NCBI GenBank assembly: GCA_033065855.1
Contig: JAVXUO010002643.1
Coordinates: 186,001-250,000, forward strand
Origin: Escallonia rubra
Taxonomy: Eukaryota > Streptophyta > Magnoliopsida > Escalloniales > Escalloniaceae
DNA length: 64,000 bases
Direction: 5' to 3'
Shown here: positions 23,241 through 34,961 of the stretch, piece by piece
How positions within the stretch are numbered: position 1 is the first letter of the stretch
Layout: each line of letters opens with the position of its first letter
The notes under the pieces: model-generated
What the model saw: the letters and a program-made list of their open reading frames with translations, nothing else
The model's database searches: none
Told to the model about the DNA's origin: nothing
Position numbers and translations under genes: made by a program

Positions 23241-23470
23241 CGCAAGAAACACGATTTACGTACAATAAGTGTAGCCGAAATGGAAGTTCTTAGGACGATG
23301 TGTGGCCACACAAGGAGTGATTGAACAAGCAATGAGGATATCTTCAACAAAGATAGGGTGGCACTAAATAAGAAAAAGACGAAGGAACATCGGTCAAGAT
23401 GGTTTGGTTATATCCAACATAGGCCTTGAGATGCCCCAGCAAGTAGTGGTTTATGCTAAGTTGATTGTGT

Positions 23471-24250
23471 AACACGAAGTAGGGATAAGTTTGCGAATAT
23501 GCCATTTGCAGGCATATCAACTTCCAGTAAGACACGCTCACTCGTAGGGGTGGGGTTGGGGAGTGGCAGGCATTGACGAAAAAGTGACTAGTTTAAAATT
23601 CCGACCAAGTTGCACGCACGGCCAATATGATCTCTCTTTTTGAGTGGGCTTACTGCATAGAAAACATTGCATCGTCAGCCTTCCACACTATGGGATATGG
23701 TTTGGTCGGGTACCTGTGGATGTGCAATAGCTTACTATGGAGTCCTTAACCATTAGTACATTAGTTTCGGAATGTTCCTTTCCCTACCAAAAAACAGGAA
23801 ATTGAAAGAAAACGGGGAAAGCATTCAGCTTCAAAAAAAATTTCCCCAAAAAATACAAGTCTATTTGTTGAAATCTCATGTCTAGAAGACAATATTGGTA
23901 TAATGAGAACAATTATTATGATGAACCATGAATGGTTCGAAGCAAAATTGAATTTTATTGTCACAAGAAAATTGCGCGTCACTCTTCATGAGTTTTAATG
24001 AATCTTATTTGGCATTGCAAATTCAGACCGAATGGAGTAAGATGTGGGTTATCTAAAATTAGTGCGAATCTTTTGCTAGAAAAGAAAATTTCCAACCAAT
24101 TTCCTAGTTGTGTTCAGCTAAGAAAGGATGACAAAATGCTCCTGGAATTAAAATGTGACTGAACTCCATTGGGGAGTAACAAACCAAATTGTTTCCAGGA
24201 CCATTACAAAATGAACCTCATGCATATGACAGGGTTTTGATTTCCATACC
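23471..24250. other. Intergenic, nothing recognised
   Basis: AT-rich sequence without a convincing ORF, repeat or splice pattern. Confidence 0.5.
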
Positions 24251-24258
24251 CTTATTGT

Positions 24259-25000
24259 CAGTCTCAATTTGTTGGAATGAACACCCAATGGTTAAGGTTT
24301 GGTAGAGACAGAGCCATGGCCGGCCAGCTTGGTTTCCTTAATTCCCTTGGTGGTGGCAATGTTATGTGAATTTGCACCAAAAAGGCAATATTTATGTTAA
24401 AGTGAACTAATATCTATAACTGATGACGTGACCCAGTTAGAATTTTGATTCCAATTGCTTTCCCACACAATCTGAGTTGGCAATTATGTCCTTAATTTAA
24501 TTACTTAAAGGTGAACTTTAAACGAACGTCAGCTTTTGGACGGATTTGCAACGTAAGATATAATTACGTATATTGACCTGCAAACCGTGTATAGTTCAAG
24601 GACCCTTTTGGTAATGTGGTTTGAATTTTGTGTTTGTACTCATTATAACGCCCCTAATTTTCGGATAAAACACCGTGTATAGTCTCAATTTGTTGGATAA
24701 AACACCCAATAGTTAAGGTTTGGTCGAGACAAAGCCATGACCGGCGGGCTTAATTTCCGTAATTCCCGTGGTGGCGGCAATGTTATGTGAATTTGTACCA
24801 AAAAAAAAAATGTATGTTGAAGCGAACTAATATGTATAACTGATGACGTCACCCAGTTAGAATATTGATTCCAATTGCTTTTCCACGCAATCTAGGTCGG
24901 CAATTATGTCCTTAATTTACTTAAAGGTTGATATTAAACGGACGTCAGCTTTTGGACATTTGCAACATAAGATACAATTACGCAAATTGGCTCAAACCGT
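24259..25000. repeat. Diverged direct duplication of about 330 bp
   Basis: Copies at 24259-24588 and 24680-25000 run from GTCTCAATTTGTTGG to CAAACCGT, about 421 bp apart, with many substitutions and small indels. The second copy lies inside the borders of the Gypsy remnant (24644-28109); the first lies outside. Confidence 0.85.
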
Positions 25001-25920
25001 TAAAAGTCGTTACGGCTTTGTGACTTCTAATTCCCAAAAACAAGAACAACCATAGTGCCAAGAGTAACATAGAAGCTTATGGATGTCGGATAGTACTTAG
25101 TTGGATATAGACCCTATGAAACCATATGCCGAGATGAAAACAAATGATCACCAATGAAACTAGATAATCCAAGTTAACTTAAGAGCAAGAGTCTCCTAAT
25201 TGTTACATATCATTAAATCTGGAAAAATAAGATTGCCTATATTGAACTTAGGTTCCACTCCTACTATGCATAAAATACCTTAATTGCAACAAATAAATTA
25301 AACCACTTTAGCTTTTGTCTTTGAATCTCAAGAAGACGGTTATCACCAACTTCATGGACAAAAACTCCAACAATATACCTTGATAAACTTGAGCCAATAG
25401 AACCTTACTTTCCACCAAGAAAATGTAACATAAGCTAAGCCATTCTATAATTCAAATTACTCTTTTGTTCTTTCTTCTCCACTCTTTTTTTTTTTCTTCA
25501 TTTTTTGACGAATTAAAGAAGGACACCCCAAGGGAGAATAAATCCCAACAACATTTACGGAACTAGAGACGAGCCATAGTAACTGAGACTATAATTAACA
25601 ACCAACTTGGCTTTGATCCCAAAAACTCAAAGTGAAACGAATCAAATAATCTAAAACAAACTCGCTTATCAAAATTATCCACCAAAGCACAATAATATGC
25701 TAAGTAATCCATACCCAAATCAAGCTAAAATCATGACTATCAGAATGAACTAGATCCCAACGAAGGTCTCAATCACAATTGTAGATCTTGTAGTTCCTCG
25801 ATACTAACTTAGTTATCACATAATCGAATATTGACTCTAAACACAATCTTAACTCTACCCAACTTGCCATCTCACGACTTATCCGATCCTAAGCATGAGT
25901 CTGCAAGGCTTTAAACTTAT
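25001..25920. other. Non-coding interior of the Gypsy remnant
   Basis: No ORF or domain was recognised. By position it corresponds to the stretch between the primer-binding site and gag, most of the rest being deleted. Confidence 0.45.
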
Positions 25921-26666
25921 AACTCTGATACCAACTGTAACGCTCCTAATTTTTGGAGCATTAATATCAAATAAACAAAGTCAGAACTACTGATCACCTG
26001 AAAGGAAAAACAATAAGAGAGTAAAACAAATGCCCAGTAAAGTCGCTCAACGGACTAACAAAGAAGGATACAAAATGTCTGAGAAAAAGAAATTGCGGAA
26101 ACACAAAACTTTTGAACGGAACATATACACAAAAGAATTTTGAAACGCCAAAATATTTTTTTTATACATAGATAGACACTAGAGAGCCATTCAGAATAAG
26201 GTTGCACATGTCATCACTGACAAGTGAAACCAGGTTCAGAAAATAAGATCGCGATCTCTAGCTCATCCGATTGAGTTAGCCCACGTTCCAATTCACAAAG
26301 GTAAGTCAGAAACAGAAGCGTCACTCACACTGTGACAAGGATCACAAAAAGCATTACCTATAAGTTAGCAAAGTCTGGTGCGCTAGAGACTTAATGGATA
26401 CTTAGATGGAGGGTGGAGAACTCTTGAATCATGGATCACAAAACGATCATGCATGATCGTGACATGCAAGAAGCCAATACCATACATGGAGGGTGGAGAC
26501 CTCTTGAATCAAATGAATTAGGATGACAGAAGCATCACACCAAGCACACGGCTGTGACGACGCAGCACTGCACTCAATTTGCACACACTACGAGATTATA
26601 TGACGGTGGAATAATTGACACCAAAAATGTGACAACCAAAAAAATATATATATATTTCGGAACTAA

Positions 26667-27246
26667 GGCTTTATTTGACAACATTTTTTTTTTCAGTTTC
26701 CAAAAAAATTAAAAATAAAGAGCAACTTAAAATTTTTTTTATTTACAAAAACAAGTGGGTGTTTGATAACCCAGCTTTTTTTTTTTTTGAATTTTTTTGG
26801 TTTTTGATAACCCATTTTTTATTTTAAATTTTTTTTTGTGGTGGTTTCCGGTGGCGGTGGCTGCCGACGGTGGTGGCTGGAGGCGGCCGCTGGCCGGCGG
26901 TGGTTGCCGGCGGGTGGCTGGTGGCTGTCGACGGTGGTCGTTGGAGGTGGCCACCGACCGCAGGCGGTGGTGGCCGGAGTTGGCCGCCGACAATCGTTGG
27001 CGGTGGTCTCTGGAGATGGCCACTGACCGCCGGCGGTGGTCACCGGAGGTGGTGGCCGGAGTTGGCCACCGACAACCGCTGGTGGTGGTGGCAGGAGGTG
27101 GTCGCCAGAGGTGGTTTTCGGCGGCCGGCGGTGGTGGTCTCAAAATTGGTTTTTTTTACTGAAGAAGAAAAAAAAATGGTTACCAAACGCAATATTTTTT
27201 TTTCAATTTTCAAAACTGAAAAAAAAAATTTGTGTCAAATAGGGCC
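26667..27246. mobile_element. Tourist-like (PIF/Harbinger) MITE with a GC-rich core
   Basis: 580 bp with TIRs GGCTTTATTTGACA and (reverse complement of the right end) GGCCCTATTTGACA, flanked by TAA on both sides (26664-26666 and 27247-27249), the TWA target of PIF/Harbinger. Poly-T/A tracts lie just inside both ends. The middle holds a minisatellite. Confidence 0.75.
26838..27140. repeat. GC-rich GGTGGCCGGAG-type minisatellite
   Basis: Short tandem units around GGTGGTCGCCGGAGGTGGCC, far more GC-rich than the surroundings. It keeps ORFs open in several frames on both strands, which reflects composition, not genes. Confidence 0.85.
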
Positions 27247-28109
27247 TAAGCAGCCATGGTGACAGTCGGCACTTGAAACAAGCTAGACAACTCTACTGTA
27301 CAGCACGAAAACCAAGATAACAAAACAATCAAAAAGTCTTTAGACGAAACTAGGCAATGCAAGAACAGAATTCGAGGGAGCAAGAAAACATTAGAAATCT
27401 CAACCGAAAACATACAGTGATGGAACAAAACTCGAGATAGCTAAATTAAAGAATTATTTCGTTCAACGGATGATCGATCCAACGTCGACTCAAATTTTCA
27501 AAAGTAATCCCTTACGAACATCGAATTAATTGGTCCAACGCTGATTTAGATTTCAAAAGGTAAACCCTTACCTCAATTGTGAGAAATCCCCAATACGGTT
27601 CTCATGACGAAATTTCTCAATATGTTCCAAACAACACTAAATTCAATCATTAAAAAGTAAGGGTTTGAAGGGTCTTGCTTCTAGATAAATCCTAATTCAA
27701 GAATCAGAATATACCTCTTACCTTAGATTTCACACCAAAAGTCTATTGCGAATGAGACTATTGATTGTTCTTCTTTATGTTCCTCTCATAGCCCAAAAAT
27801 AAAAGTAATGGTGCTTATAAGCCACCATAACCCTAAATATAATTTGCTAAATATATTTTTAAAAATACCGGTCACATCCCTAACTTATCTATATTTGCAA
27901 AAAAAGGTTTAAGCTGAGTCCAATCACATACGGTCATTAGGACTCCATCATAAATCGTTGCAATAACATTAAACAATACACGTGGTTCATCAATCAAAGT
28001 ACTAGAATGTCAAATCTATACCCCTCAGGTCAAATGAGTAAAAATTAAGTTAAAAAAAATTGAAAATAAAATATTAATTTCACAAAATCCAAAATTTTGG
28101 GGTATTACG

Positions 28110-28579
28110 CTCATGGTCCAAAGGGTGTTTCTTGGGGTAATAGTAAAATCAAAATCTTACTTTTTTTTGGTTGTTAAAAGCGTGCTAAGCACAAAGTCCA
28201 CTAAACCTACATGCAGTGCCTCTCCTACTACTAGGCAAAGCCCTATTAAAAAAGCGCGTGATTTGTGCGGTTAGCGGCGAGGTGGAAAGCCCTTTTGAAG
28301 CATGCTGGGCAGTTTGACGAGGCATTTCTCCATTACACCTTCCGCGCAACTTCCCTAATACAGTGTGAGGTCACAGGGACATGGTAACTGAACTTTATGG
28401 GTCAACAAATTCTTTTGCCAAATTCTCATCCATTGAACACATTAGTCCTAGGCGCACTAGCTTTTAAAACTAATGTCATTTTCTGACTTTTAGAATTTTG
28501 TTGACCAAAAAGATGCACAAAACAATGACCACACCAGATTTTACAATTACAACCAAATGACTTGCTTTTGTGCCCATAG
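28110..28579. other. Intergenic/intron-like, nothing recognised
   Basis: No convincing exon on either strand. It could be intron upstream of the exon-like piece at 28580. Confidence 0.4.
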
Positions 28580-28704
28580 GGCCTGCAGCAATCTTTTCGG
28601 CTCTGCTGCTTCACCCATACGCCAGTTCCTATCTATCGGCGGTCTTTAAGGAGAAGACTAAGGGTGAAAAAGAGGAAGAAAAGAAGAAGAATCTGTTCAT
28701 CTAG
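28580..28704 (+). pseudogene. Exon-like C-terminal fragment of an unidentified membrane protein
   Basis: A splice acceptor (TTTTGTGCCCATAG) precedes 41 full codons ending in TAG at 28702-28704. The peptide starts PAAIFSALLLHPYASSYL, compatible with the end of a membrane helix, and ends with a strongly charged tail (KGEKEEEKKKNLFI). No upstream exon was recognised, so it is either the last exon of a gene with distant exons or a broken fragment. I do not recognise the family. Confidence 0.4.
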
Positions 28705-28849
28705 CATTCTTAGGATTTATAACTTATATCGTGGATGCCTTTTTCCTTTTGCCCTCTGAACATGTGTTAGATCTTGGATGCTTTCTCATTTTCTCCATTT
28801 ATTGCTTTCTAGGCTTTGTGTTTAAATGATGAGCGAAAACTGCTATACT

Positions 28850-29250
28850 TACGGAGGTAAAGCTGGATTTGTTGTTAGTGTTGATGGTTTAATTTATTTG
28901 ATTTTGTATGGGCGTGCCCTATGAGCGTTGTACCTAGATTCCAGGTACCCTTCACATTTTACGAGCTCCATTAACTCAAGTATCTTATGTCAAAAGTATT
29001 GCAAAATAATCGGTCAAGCCTATTTATTGGACAATTATCTTATTTCAAAAGCTTCCTTATGGAGATATAGCTGGATCTGTCGGTGTTGATGGTTTAGTTT
29101 CGTTGATCTAGCGTGGGCTTGCCCTCTGCGCTTTGTACCTAGGTTTCAGGTACCCTTTTCACTTTGCGAGTTCCATTAACTCAAATATCTTATGCCAAAA
29201 GCATTGCAAAATAATTGGTCTGGCTTATCTACTGGACATTGGCTCAGTTT
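28850..29250. repeat. Tandem duplication of about 200 bp
   Basis: Two diverged copies (about 28850-29045 and 29055-29250) share GTTGATGGTTTA, TGTACCTAG, CAGGTACCC and CATTGCAAAATAAT blocks in the same order. The function is unknown. Confidence 0.8.
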
Positions 29251-29929
29251 TTCTTCTATGCTTGGTTCATTTAACAGGTGCTTAGTTCATTTAACAGTCT
29301 AGGCAGAAGGCAAGGGCTTGCCTTATCGAAACAAGTCACATAATATAAGAGTAACCAAAAACTCCCATTTCATTAAAATAGCACAATATTGCAAAATCTT
29401 GACATTTTGTTGCAAATTTGAGCGGTATAGCCACGAGTAAATAACATTCTGTAGCAAAATTAAAGAAGCGGAGCTCCAAACTAAGGAATTCCCTGTCTCG
29501 TGTGGGCTTTTCTCAACACCTTTCAGGTGTTTTCGGGAAGTGGTATTCGGAGAGAAGAAATTGAAGAGTGTAATCATATGTAATATTTAGGCATACATTT
29601 TTTTGGATATTTTTTGGATCAATTTGTTATTTTGATTCTATAACAGAACTGATTGGGTGATTTATTATGTGAATGTTGGCATCTTAATATCACTGTGCTT
29701 CCTATTTTTTACAACATGCAAGCTATTTTTTCCCCTTTAATCTGAACCAATTCAAGATTATAATAAGAATGTTGAAATAAGCAAAAGTGGGGATACTAGA
29801 GTTCTTTTGGACCGTTCTGTCATTAGGATATTTGCTGAGTTTCATTAGTAAAATCTCTGAAGGAGACATGCTTGTAGAGATGTTCAAGTGAGGATGTACC
29901 ACTACACATCTGCAGGTGGTGTAATGAAA
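29251..29929. other. Intergenic, nothing recognised
   Basis: AT-rich with no supported gene. Confidence 0.4.
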
Positions 29930-29951
29930 TTCAAGTCATGTAGAAGCCAGA

Positions 29952-30209
29952 ATGCTTCCATCCGCAAGGGACATCATGAACGGGCAGATGCAGTTGTTGA
30001 AGACATACTGGGGGCAGGTTGAAACCTACCACCTATTTGATATTCTGGGAATATGTATTCCTCGTGCAGTCATTGAGCTTTGCAGCCAGGCTGGGGTTGA
30101 TTTACCTGAATTCGCATTGCCAAAAGTAAATTCGTTGATGCAGAGGAAAGCGAACTACAAGACCAGCAGTAGCGGAACGGTCAGCTTGGGTGAATACAGC
30201 TTTGCTTGA
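29952..30209 (+). pseudogene. Unidentified 85-codon exon-like ORF
   Basis: The frame is open upstream of the first ATG to about 29937 and reads MLPSARDIMNGQMQLLKT, then IPRAVIELCSQAGVDLPEFALP, ending SLGEYSFA and TGA. Base composition and balanced residue use look like genuine coding sequence, as in the terminal exon of a larger gene. No neighbouring exon was found and the family is not recognised. It may belong with the fragment at 28580 or be independent. Confidence 0.4.
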
Positions 30210-30819
30210 TGACTTGATACCACCAAGATACGTGTTAAGTGTTGAAACAACGATGAGCTTGGACGTAGGGATTACTCTTAGATGCTAGAGAAGCTGAAAT
30301 GGTTGTTTAGGTTGCATTCTCCTTTTGTTAAGTGTGAAGGGTATGTGAAATCTTGTAATCCAACACTCTTCTCCTCCAAAAAGAAATCATAGCAATTGTT
30401 ATCTGAGTGGAGAAGACTGCATTAGACAGGAGTCAAGTTGTTGCTCTCCATATCAACTACTGGTCTTTTGTGTGTCACAGGGCAAAGATCCTTCAGAAAT
30501 GTCCTGCAATTGCTTCGGTTATAAGAGAGAAAACTTAAGTTCATTGCCACTTTATTCGAGCAACTCCTGGCAACATTCATCCATAAACCTGATATTAAAA
30601 TGAGATTCTTAACTAATTTGGTAGAGAATTGAAATAAAATACCAGTAGAAGAAACATAGTTGCAGAATTGAGCAACTACCGATGAATCAGTATACTTCCA
30701 AAGATCTATTCAAGGACGTGACGGTAATTATAACAGCTTTGGGTGACGAATACTAACTATATAATTAGGACAAAAGTTTACTATGGTTCCCAATCTATGC
30801 TTTATCGTAGAAGGAACAA
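30210..30819. other. Intergenic region downstream of TNL2
   Basis: No gene recognised; probable 3' flank of TNL2 on the minus strand and of the ORF at 29952 on the plus strand. Confidence 0.4.
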
Positions 30820-31746
30820 CCTGCGAAAAATTACCGGTCTTCAAATAAAACACTGTCCCAAAGGTTACTCCTATTCTTTGCCAACTTCTGACGGTCAGAG
30901 AAATCGTAATGACATAGCAAGTAGGAGCCCGAGGTCCTAACCTGATAGGCTGACAAATCACGACCATCAATTACTGTCTGATTGGTGGTGCTGTTTTGGG
31001 TACCATTCTCTTCTTGCTCATACACAACATGGACTCCAAACTCCCTTCATTTTGTGAGTTATGATTCCCCCCAGTCACTGATACTTTCACTTCATCCCCA
31101 CTTTTCATTATCTGATTCGCAATTTTCCAATGGCATAATCATATCTTCGTCACTCTCTGGAAAGCACATGAAGGTCGGGCTATAGGTCCATCTCCTGCCA
31201 TCAGTCTTGTTGGTGACTTAAATGTAGTCCGACACATCAAGTTGCTAGAGTACACATGGATATTCAAACACAGGGCATGCATTAAAGTTGTTGATCTTCA
31301 GGTTTGGAGTAGAAGGCACTGTAAAGGAAATCTCGGTCTCCTTGGTCTTCATGCTATACCAAGTTGGAATCTCGCTCCCAGGTAAAAAGTGCTGAATATA
31401 CCAAATTTATACAGTCCCTACATCATGCAAAGTCAACGTAACAAGTGCCGGCTAGTTTAGCGGGTTAACTTTCTTGACAGCATACTAAGAGTCCCGGTGG
31501 CTTCAAGGGACGATAAACTAAAAAAGAATGCGTGTCAACATAGGCAGGTTGCCCGTGGCATACATGGATATGACAAGAATGAGTTAGCCAAAAGTTTTTG
31601 CACAGTTGAGAGAAATTACAGATAAGCCATTGTGTAAACTGACGTGATTTGGAGAAAGAAAAACAAAAACTTAGTCGTTTCAAGATCCAGGTCCAACGAA
31701 GTTGCAAGGTAGCTAGACAGGTGATTAGCCACTAAAAGTGGAAAAC

Positions 31747-32039
31747 TGTTAAGTTACCATTTATTCTAAAAGCTTAAACAGTTTGAAAATGAGCCTAACA
31801 ACGTTTTCATGCTTAACACTCCCCCCTCGTGTGCAAGCCCCTATTGCACGTAGAAAGACAAATAAAGATGGACGACGACCAAGTACACAAATTAACCAAT
31901 GGGGACCGAACATGCAAGCGGAAAATAAACGAACCCAAGACCTTGCCAAACAAAAGCTCTGATATCATGTTAAGTTACCATTTGCTCTAAAAGCTTAAGC
32001 TGTTAGAGAATAGGCCAAACAATATTATGGTGCTTAACA
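31747..32039 (-). mobile_element. TRIM (miniature LTR retrotransposon) in a TNL2 intron
   Basis: 293 bp in total. Two 72-bp LTRs (31747-31818 and 31968-32039) both start TGTTAAGTTACC and end GCTTAACA. Plus-strand AGCTCTGATATCA next to the right LTR is a primer-binding site for initiator tRNA-Met on the minus strand. CTCCCCCCTCG next to the left LTR is a polypurine tract on the minus strand. A perfect TSD AAAAC lies at 31742-31746 and 32040-32044. There is no coding capacity, as usual for TRIMs. Confidence 0.94.
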
Positions 32040-34961
32040 AAAACAAACTTGTCGAGTTACCCTTGCAACTCCTGGGGATGTGTATATGTCATTCCGGCCA
32101 CACCAAGCAAGTTTCCTGAACTGATATTTACTAATCGCATGTATGATGCGCGTGCACAAAATAAAGGAAGGAAGAAATGCATACCTGGAGTGGATGTTTC
32201 TCAAATTTCATTGTCATATTATTGTACAATATCAACTGAAGGCTTCCCCTGGATTCTGAATCAGTCAATCCCAAATCGTTCATCATTTCTGCATTAAAGT
32301 TCCCGATAGAATCTAATTTGTACAAATGCCGAAACTCAACTAGTTTTCCACACCAAGACCCATAAAAAAACAGCGACGTCAACAGGTTTGGTAGATTTGT
32401 TAACTTATGCAGTGACGTGCAATCATGAACATCCAATTTCATTAAACTCGTAGGAAGCTCTGGAAATGATTGGATCTTTTTGCATGAATCTAAGTAGAGT
32501 TTCTTGAGCCCAGTAAGGTCCTTGATGCTCCCTGGTAAGCTATGTATTGGATTTCCACTTAAACGCAAAGCCTGCAATGAGCCCATGCTACCAAAATCCT
32601 TTGGAAGAGATCCAGATAAATGGCAATTTGCAAGGTTCAAGATAACTAAAGACCTAGGTAAAGAAGCAAATGAAAGGCGAAAAGAATCGGGATTCTTTCC
32701 CAGTTTTATTCCTAGCCATGATTTGACCTGCATTAAAGTAGGAGGTTTCATATTGTCCAGATAATATGCATTTGACTTGTCACAAAGTTTCAAGCAACCA
32801 GAGAGAATGAGTTTCTGAAGTGATTTTTTAGCTGATGAATGCTTGTAGGAAGCTTACTGAGGTTTTGGCATCCTTTAAGATTCAGCAAATTGAGCCTTTG
32901 CAGAACCCCTACTGATTCATGAACTTCAATCAAGTTTACGCGGTGTTTGAAAACTAGTCTCTCAAGATTGGGGACAAGATAAAAGTCCAAGATATCAGAA
33001 ACTAGGCCATGAGAGTGACTGAGATCAAGCATTTTCAACAATGTGAGCAGCTGGTAATCACAAACAGAAAGTGATTAGTTTCTATCAAAAAAGATGACGG
33101 CCATTTTGCCATTATATCATTATAAGCGACAACCATTTTGAAGGAATGAAGACTGAAGCTGTTACTAGGTATTCTAAAAGAAAGGGTGTTAAGTAGTTAT
33201 TGAAAAATCACAAATATAAACTAAAATATTCTTCAAAATATACTTTCGGGACTTCTTTCTAATTAATCCTTGACAAAATAAAGAGGAAAAGAATCATATC
33301 ATACCTTGTTTCCTTTCCAAACGGTTTCCAAGCTGCTGTAGCTCATGTCAAGAGCAACCAGGTTCTGTAGAGGAAAATCAGTGGTTATTGTTTTTGATGG
33401 GAACCCTTGCCAACGCAACCATCTTAACTTCTTTGGAAACTCATGATATCCTCCAGTAAGTTGTATGTTGTTGATCTGGAGTAGTTTCAACTCGCGCATC
33501 TTTGAAAGTGCAGAAGTTTGTAAGTAGAGTTGATTTGACGTGGAAAATGATTTTACTAAGGCAGAATGCATGGGAATTCAAGAAAGAAATCCTAAATGAC
33601 TTTGCTTTGATGATCTGCCTTCTGCGAGTAATGATGATTTGTCAATGAAATCTTTCCAGTAGCATCTTCTTGGTGTTTTAACTGAAATACGTTTTTTTGA
33701 TTCCTGTATGTTGAGGATGAGGCCTTCAATTGTCTCCGTACCCTAACAAAAAAGAGAGAGAGAATTATTTCAGGATATACCAACCAATTCCATATAAATG
33801 GACATAAGATAAATGATCCTTACAGTTTTCTCTCTAAGGACATTGAATGCCTCCTTATGCCAGAGTCTGCTACGCTTTCCAGGTTCCTTAGTTGATTCCT
33901 GCCTCACAATTTCTCTTTCCATGTCTTCAATGATGTGATGCATCATGAGTTTGTTATCAAATTAGTTAACTCTTAAAACACATCTATCAATTAGATTATC
34001 AATCCCAATTTTTGGAAAGAAACCACACCCATCTAATATTGTACTTGTCCAATCTTTGTCCTTGCCGACAAAGAAACAAGCAATATCGAGAAATAAGTTT
34101 TTGTCATGGTCATCTTGCAAAGAATCATAGCTTATAAGCTTTCTTCGGATTTGACCTTCTGGAATTGCTTTCAATTTCTCTAAAGCACTTCCCAATACAT
34201 CTATACTTTTCCTTGATAGAGAAGAACCCAAGACTTGAAGAGCTAAAGGTAGTCCATTGCAGTAATACACTACTCGTCTTGTGTAACCCATGTAGCCTTC
34301 AATGGGATGATCTTGTCCAAAGGCATACCAACTGAAAAGCTCAAATGACTCAATTTCATCCAATCCTATAACCTGATGCACTTTATAAACTTCAGAAGCC
34401 TTTAGTAACTGCTTTTGCCTAGTTGTTATGATGACTTTACTTCCTGGATATAACCAACCTCGCATTCCAAGCACTGCATCTAATTGGTCTACCTGATCAA
34501 CATCATCCAGAACAACAAGAACTTTTCTACAGCATAGAGCTTCTTTAATCGTAACAATCCCTTGATCAACGTTAAAAATCTTCTCCTTTTTCCCCTTCAA
34601 GATATCCGAAAGAAGTTGTCTTTGTAACCATAATAAGCCATCGGGTTGTTCTGATTTGCAATGACGCTGCTACTTTCGAATCTTTCGAAGTTTAAGTTGT
34701 ATAGGTACTTTGCAATGGTTGTCTTCCCTATGCCACCTATCCCGCATATTGCTACAATCCCAACATCATTTGATCCATCTTGTAACCAGGATTTTATATT
34801 TCCTGCACGCAGATCTATGCCAATTAGGTGAGGGGCAACATTCAACATAGTGCGCTTCACTTTGTCGCCGACCACCTTAACAATTTTCTGGATAAACTTT
34901 GACTCGTGCCTAAAAACCATGAAAGAGAAGGAAATATAACATGAAGATTAATATGTTCAAT

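Larger units (their letters stand above)
21290..23470 (+). pseudogene. RTE-type LINE reverse transcriptase remnant, interrupted twice
   Basis: Decayed non-LTR reverse transcriptase on the plus strand. Recognisable pieces in order are EIDDNLCELDDLFDD (about 21455), GMKFMSQRMKLLERVL (about 21958), SLYIFTLVIDELPWNIWDNIPW with SFVDDV (the FADD-type catalytic motif, about 22290-22385), VTKDGQQVPKKCISIYLG (about 22510-22570), and after an insertion MEVLRTMCGHTRSD with RSRWFGYIQHRP (about 23280-23430). Stops and frameshifts are frequent. Insertions of about 245 bp (21695-21945) and about 490 bp (22755-23240) break it. No poly-A or TSD was identified. Confidence 0.8.
24644..28109 (-). mobile_element. 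Rearranged Gypsy-type LTR retrotransposon remnant
   Basis: A 5-bp TSD CTCAT flanks the interval (24639-24643 and 28110-28114). The left LTR survives only as about 23 bp (24644-24666, TATAACGCCCCTAATTTT). The right LTR is almost complete at 25936-28109. A primer-binding site (TTGGTATCAGAG on the minus strand, about 25921-25935) lies just inside it. The interior (25001-25920) is short and has no gag-pol ORF. The Gypsy label rests on the long LTR and its TGTAACGCTCC/GGTATTACG ends, not on coding sequence. Confidence 0.65.
25936..28109 (-). repeat. Gypsy remnant LTR with nested Tourist element
   Basis: Starts TGTAACGCTCC and ends GGTATTACG, about 1.59 kb once the Tourist insert is removed. Terminal CA is mutated to CG. 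Confidence 0.65.

Noticed and set aside
26739-27262. Several long overlapping ORFs rich in Trp/Gly or Pro/His
   Set aside because: All result from the stop-poor GC-rich minisatellite in the Tourist element.
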